From Megalonaias nervosa (Eukaryota > Mollusca > Bivalvia > Unionida > Unionidae), in assembly GCA_016617855.1 (NCBI GenBank), contig JAECUM010010972.1, forward strand, positions 1 through 64,000: a DNA stretch of 64,000 bases, given 5' to 3'. Shown piece after piece: positions 59,560-64,000 of the stretch (the first letter of the stretch is position 1; the number at the start of each line of letters is the position of its first letter). The translations under genes were made by a program, and so were the position numbers. The notes under the pieces were generated by a model. It made no database searches. It saw only the letters and a list, made by a program, of their open reading frames with translations, and was not told the origin of the DNA.

Positions 59560-61454
59560 TTGAGACCATGGATTTCAACTGCTTTAGAGACAAGCCTCAC
59601 GCATGACCTCAAAAAAAGTTGTTTGGGTAATGACTAGAGTTGGGTACCATGAAAAATTTTTTACAGCTGTATATGGTGGTATTTCTGAATGTACCATGAT
59701 ATATGCCATGGTATTCCGCAATTATATTAGGGACCAACAATTCAATGTTCTTGGGCAGGAACCTGACACTTTTTTGGTTTATTTTTCTGTCAACAGTTTG
59801 AAAAATACTTTGCTCAGATTTATTGCAAAAATAACACCATATTATATCCATGATATTTATTTGCAAAAAATATCTATTCTCTTCTGAAAAAAGGAAAGAA
59901 AATGTTTCAGCTCAAAAGAAAAACACGATCCTACCCCAACCCCAAAAATTAAATGGTCAACACATATTAGGGCATGAATTTGCTATGTGTAACTGTTGTA
60001 TAGGTTGCAATCTAAAAGGTGTAACTAAAGTGGGATGTTTAAAGCAAAGGGTTAAGATAACACTACAGCTGACACAGTTGAAGACATTGTACTGAATTCA
60101 GGGGCCTATTGCTAACAATAGAAAGCATTGATAATGAAGCCAACAATTTACTACTTACACTATTTATATAATTAGGACAATACAGTCAACATGAAACACA
60201 CTTAACAAATAAGAAAATATTTGTGGACTTGAGAAAATGATGTAAAGTTCAGACAGGAAACAAGTGCTCTCCTGAAAATCATACAATGATTAGCAATCTT
60301 ACAAAGGAATACATATAATTAACACATTCATATATGCTAGCAAATACCTCAAACATAGTTCTTTTTGCTTTTTATCCAAAATTTTTGCAAACGTTGGACC
60401 TGGCTCAAATGTATATCACAGTATTCCATCTGGCCATTGCACTGGTATACATGACCCATGTCAAACATGTGATTAACAGAGCATAAATACCTTAAAGGTA
60501 ACCAAAAAGTCTCACTAACAATATTTTAACAAGATGTAATTCTTTTATCTATGAGTCATATTCAAAACAGCCGCTGCTCTCTATGATGTGTCAACCTTTA
60601 TTTTGCAACTGTTCGTCAATTTTATCTTATGATTTACTAGACAAAATCAATTCCACAATAATATTAAAAGACAAAATGAAATTTTCTACACCTAAACTTG
60701 CTCCTTAAGAAATATGTATAAAAGAACAAATTCCAAAGACCAAAGTTTTGAAATTCTGAAGCTGAAAAGATTTTCAGGTGGTTTTGGTTTTTAGATAATT
60801 TACATATTGGAATGTCTCTTCCCTGTGTCATTAGTGCTGCAGCTGGGAATGGCATGCATGGTTCAAGATGTTTTCCTTCTCTGATTTCTTAAACCTTTTT
60901 GATCAAGGTCTTCACACCCAGAATTCAGCACTTTGTAGCAATTAGCAAAGTATTTTGAATAACAAATGTTGCAGCCATATTTACTGTCCATGACTTAATC
61001 AGTCAATAGCTTTGTTGTAGCTGTCAAACATGTCCAAAATATTGTAGTAAATCTCAACTATCTCAAACTTCTCCATGACAGATGCCATGACATACTCATA
61101 AACTCATTGTTGATAATTATGGTACTCCCCCATTATCCCCCGCAGCAAAAGCACCATTCTCACCCAAATATTATAATTACAAATGCATGTTCACATTTTT
61201 TAATAGTTTAAAATATACAACAATAATTATTCTCAACAGTCTATAGGTGGACTATTCTTGAATATTTCAAGTTGTAAATGATGGGAAGAAAAAGCTGGAT
61301 ACAGCATAGGAATGTCAAGGTCATCAGGAATTAAACATGGAGTAAAGTTTTCTTCAAATGTGGGGCATTTCTAACCATGCTATGAATCTTGACATGACTG
61401 AGCCTTTCTTACAAAGATTTTTAAAAAATCTCAACAGAAGAATTCAGCAGTAAA

Positions 61455-61514
<60 letters not shown>

Positions 61515-61620
61515 GTTTGATGTCACTATGCACATCAGCTTCATCTGAGAACTCACTGTTAAACATTCCATCCACCTCAACTAACTGTAACTTCTTGGCC
61601 TATATACCATAAAATGCACA
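59560..61620. other. No gene recognised
   Basis: AT-rich. 60390-60488 shares sequence with 26015-26106. A (CT)n tract of about 25 units lies at 61460-61511. Confidence 0.45.
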
Positions 61621-61627
61621 TAAACTG

Positions 61628-61955
61628 GGACCACTCCGGTGGCCTAAGTGGTTAGATCATCTGCCTCAGATGTGGGAGGTCACGGGTTCAAACCCCAGTT
61701 GAGTCATACCAAAGATGTAAAAATGGTACAAACAGCTGCCTCACTTGGTACTCAGCATTAAGAGGTTAGTGTTAGGACTGGTTGGCCAGGTGTCAGGATA
61801 ATGTGACTAGGTGGAATATGATGCTACACATTGGTGGCATGATGCCCCAGTGCTAGATATCACTATGAACTGCCAAACTGCAGACATTGTAGCAATATGA
61901 CTAAAAAAATTTTAAAGCTACAATAAATATCCAAATCACACACACACATGCAATA
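61628..61955 (+). mobile_element. tRNA-derived SINE, full-length relative of the 7.3-8.0-kb family
   Basis: Head ACTCCGGTGGCCTAAGTGG, B-box-like GGGTTCAAACCCC, GAGTCATACCAAAGA, TGGCCAGGTGTCAGGATAAT, GATGCCCCAGTGCTAGA, and an ACACAC tail (about 61938-61949). A clear target duplication was not found. Confidence 0.93.
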
Positions 61956-61959
61956 CTAT

Positions 61960-64000
61960 GAAATGACTTGAAGTAAGCTAGCAAGATAGAAAAAGTGGCA
62001 TCTCAAGACAGTTAACAACAAAAGCTCAATTATTACTGATTTAGTCGATAGCATGATTTTTAATTGATGTTTGAAGCAAATTTAAATCACAAGGATAGTT
62101 TTATATAAATTAGTGACAGAGGAATTGATATGCATTTGATATAATGGACAAAGCTATGATTACTGGAACTTGACATGGAGAATGAATGCATGCATATATA
62201 CTCATTCTTTTGACCTTTGAGTGCATGACTGAATGCATACTGGCTACATAACCAGAAACTGTTTCTAATATCATTAATAATGTTTATTTCATAAAATGGT
62301 TACTGTTAAACTCCACTTCAATTGTTTTACTCAATGCTTCTTCACTGTGCATTGCATGTACCACAGATGCATTGAGAAGGGCATCATACTTCAAGAATTT
62401 GTTTCAGTTTATATTCTTTATTCATTGGGGGAGGGGGTATTGGCTCACGTAAAGAACCTTGAAAACAACTCTTTAACAGAAATATTCAAGCAAACATAGC
62501 TGGTGGTGACTCTCATATACATGTATTACAATCCACAACCATTTTGTCCATTTAGAAACAATGTGAACTTGGTTTCTACTGGGAGAAGTTTATGTATTAT
62601 GGTGAAGGATTCTCTTTATATTTTTACCTTGATCTGATCTATACTTTACATACATACTTTACAAAACAAACAAAAATTTTATTTCCAGAGAGAGGAAAAT
62701 TAAGGTTTGTATGAATGTATGTAAAACAGTGTTACTATTCAGTATCATAATGTAATAATAGTTTCAGTATCTTATCAAATTATCATTTGAAGGGATGAAA
62801 TAAAGTTTTCTTATTGCCAGCTTTAGTACGCTTTTAAAACATAGTAATCTGACCAACTCAGCTATCACTAATACCATGAAATTGAATACAGTTTCACACA
62901 AAAACCACAAATTGTAAAAGCTTTATTTTTATAATAATAATAATAATAATATTCAACTTCCATACAGAAGTTTGCAGCACATAGGATTTACTTTATCCAT
63001 CTATGTGGGTGGATCCATCTGTCTTCCATGTCCATGACAAGAATCCTATAAAGTTTCACTTATTAACATTAAACTTTCACTAAGGGTGAACTTTGGATTC
63101 ATATGTGTTTCACATGTAGATAAACAAGAGAGAAGGCTTGTGCTTTTATTGTTTTGAGAGAGAAAGAGAGACAGACAGACAGACAGACAAACAGGCATAA
63201 ATAGATGTGAGTATGTAAATGTTCAATCAGTAACACAATGAGGTGACCCTCATGATCATATTACATGAATGACTTGCTGTATCCACTACTCGAAAACTGC
63301 ATATAAAACTGCATTACCTAAAGGAGGATACATTACTAAGTATTAAAAATATTTCATCCCACAGACGACAGCAGTAGATAGTACTTTATTATCACATAAA
63401 ATAATGTAAACAGATAAACATCCCCTTGTGAAATTTGCACCTTAGGTTACCATTTTCATCTGCCATGTGACCATACTATGCCTCAACAAGCTCTACTTTA
63501 AGACAAGAAAATCCCTATATGTGTCGAAGTTAAATGCATTTTTTAGTCTTTTTAGACTGAACACAAGCTTAATTTCCAAATTTTTTACAAATTGAATCTA
63601 GGAGAAAAACAATGAAACCAAAGTAAAACAACAATGAAAATTTATATGGCAGTGCTTTCTAAACCTGAAATTGTTAAAGAAGTTTAGGACAGAAAGGAAA
63701 GTGATGAAAATCTTAAGACATTTACTTCTGATCAGGATCTTTTAGAATACTGTGTGGTAAATGACACACCTCTAATGATAACATTTTAGCATACCATGCT
63801 TCATAAACAAAAAAAACTTGGCAGTTAAAGAATGAATGTGGATAGAAAACTTGAAAATATTGACCACAGATCTCGATCTTGAAGACTGGACTATACTGTA
63901 ACGCAAGACACTTAATTTGTTGATGATATTTAAGTACACCAATTTTCATCTCAAATGGCTCTAAAGTTACAGAATGGATAGCTTAGAGCAACAGCTGGAT
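61960..64000. other. No gene recognised
   Basis: AT-rich with (AAT)n at 62931-62951 and GA/GACA repeats at 63157-63190. No exon of the minus-strand gene's missing 5' part (such as a Roc GTPase P-loop) was recognised. Confidence 0.45.

Overview
This is a eukaryotic, AT-rich, repeat-dense window. It has spliced genes with GT-AG introns, tRNA-derived SINEs, LINE and LTR fragments, long (TA)n tracts and many minisatellites. Small metazoan exons, an EGF/SEA membrane protein, a COR-domain (Roco-type) protein, bivalve-style repeats and a Maverick/Polinton-type relic together suggest an invertebrate, most likely a mollusc and probably a bivalve. That is inference; the species is not determined.

Layout. 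1-2.4 kb: the 3' end of a Ty3/gypsy-like element (RNase H remnant plus one LTR with 7-bp inverted ends). 3.1-15.9 kb (+): nine exons, joined by exact phase matching, of a single-pass membrane protein: Ca-binding EGF, SEA-like domain, short Cys-rich EGF-like segment, 14-bp microexon, transmembrane helix, and a cytoplasmic tail with two NPLY motifs. Its introns hold a 69-bp-arm foldback, a composite two-headed SINE, a LINE ORF1 relic, an LTR-like block and many (TA)n tracts, several just upstream of acceptors. 17.95-24.55 kb: a 6.6-kb array of degenerate ~22-bp units. 24.55-25.5 kb (-): decayed relic of a protein family I associate with Maverick/Polinton elements. 26.7-29.6 kb: 48-bp and 38-bp minisatellites. 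30.1-31.7 kb (-): decayed LINE reverse transcriptase.

37.5-54.3 kb (-): the most notable locus. A 570-bp exon encodes the C-terminal half of a COR domain (phase 0/0). It is followed by a 31-bp exon (phase 0/1) and then at least eight tandemly duplicated exons. Each of these is exactly 45 bp, phase 1/1, with its own acceptor and donor, and encodes a 15-residue acidic Ser/Glu/Asp-rich unit. The duplicons also carry intron sequence; one piece has amplified into a nearly perfect 51-bp satellite. A SINE with a 14-bp target-site duplication sits in one large duplicon, and the other preserves the empty site. The gene's 5' end (a Roc GTPase would be expected) lies beyond 54.3 kb, possibly outside the window, and its 3' terminal exon was not found.

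54.3-64 kb: a 1.1-kb 20-bp satellite that keeps all three minus-strand frames open, smaller minisatellites, another SINE, and otherwise no recognisable genes. All gene models come from reading splice sites and frames by eye; none is backed by transcripts or database searches.
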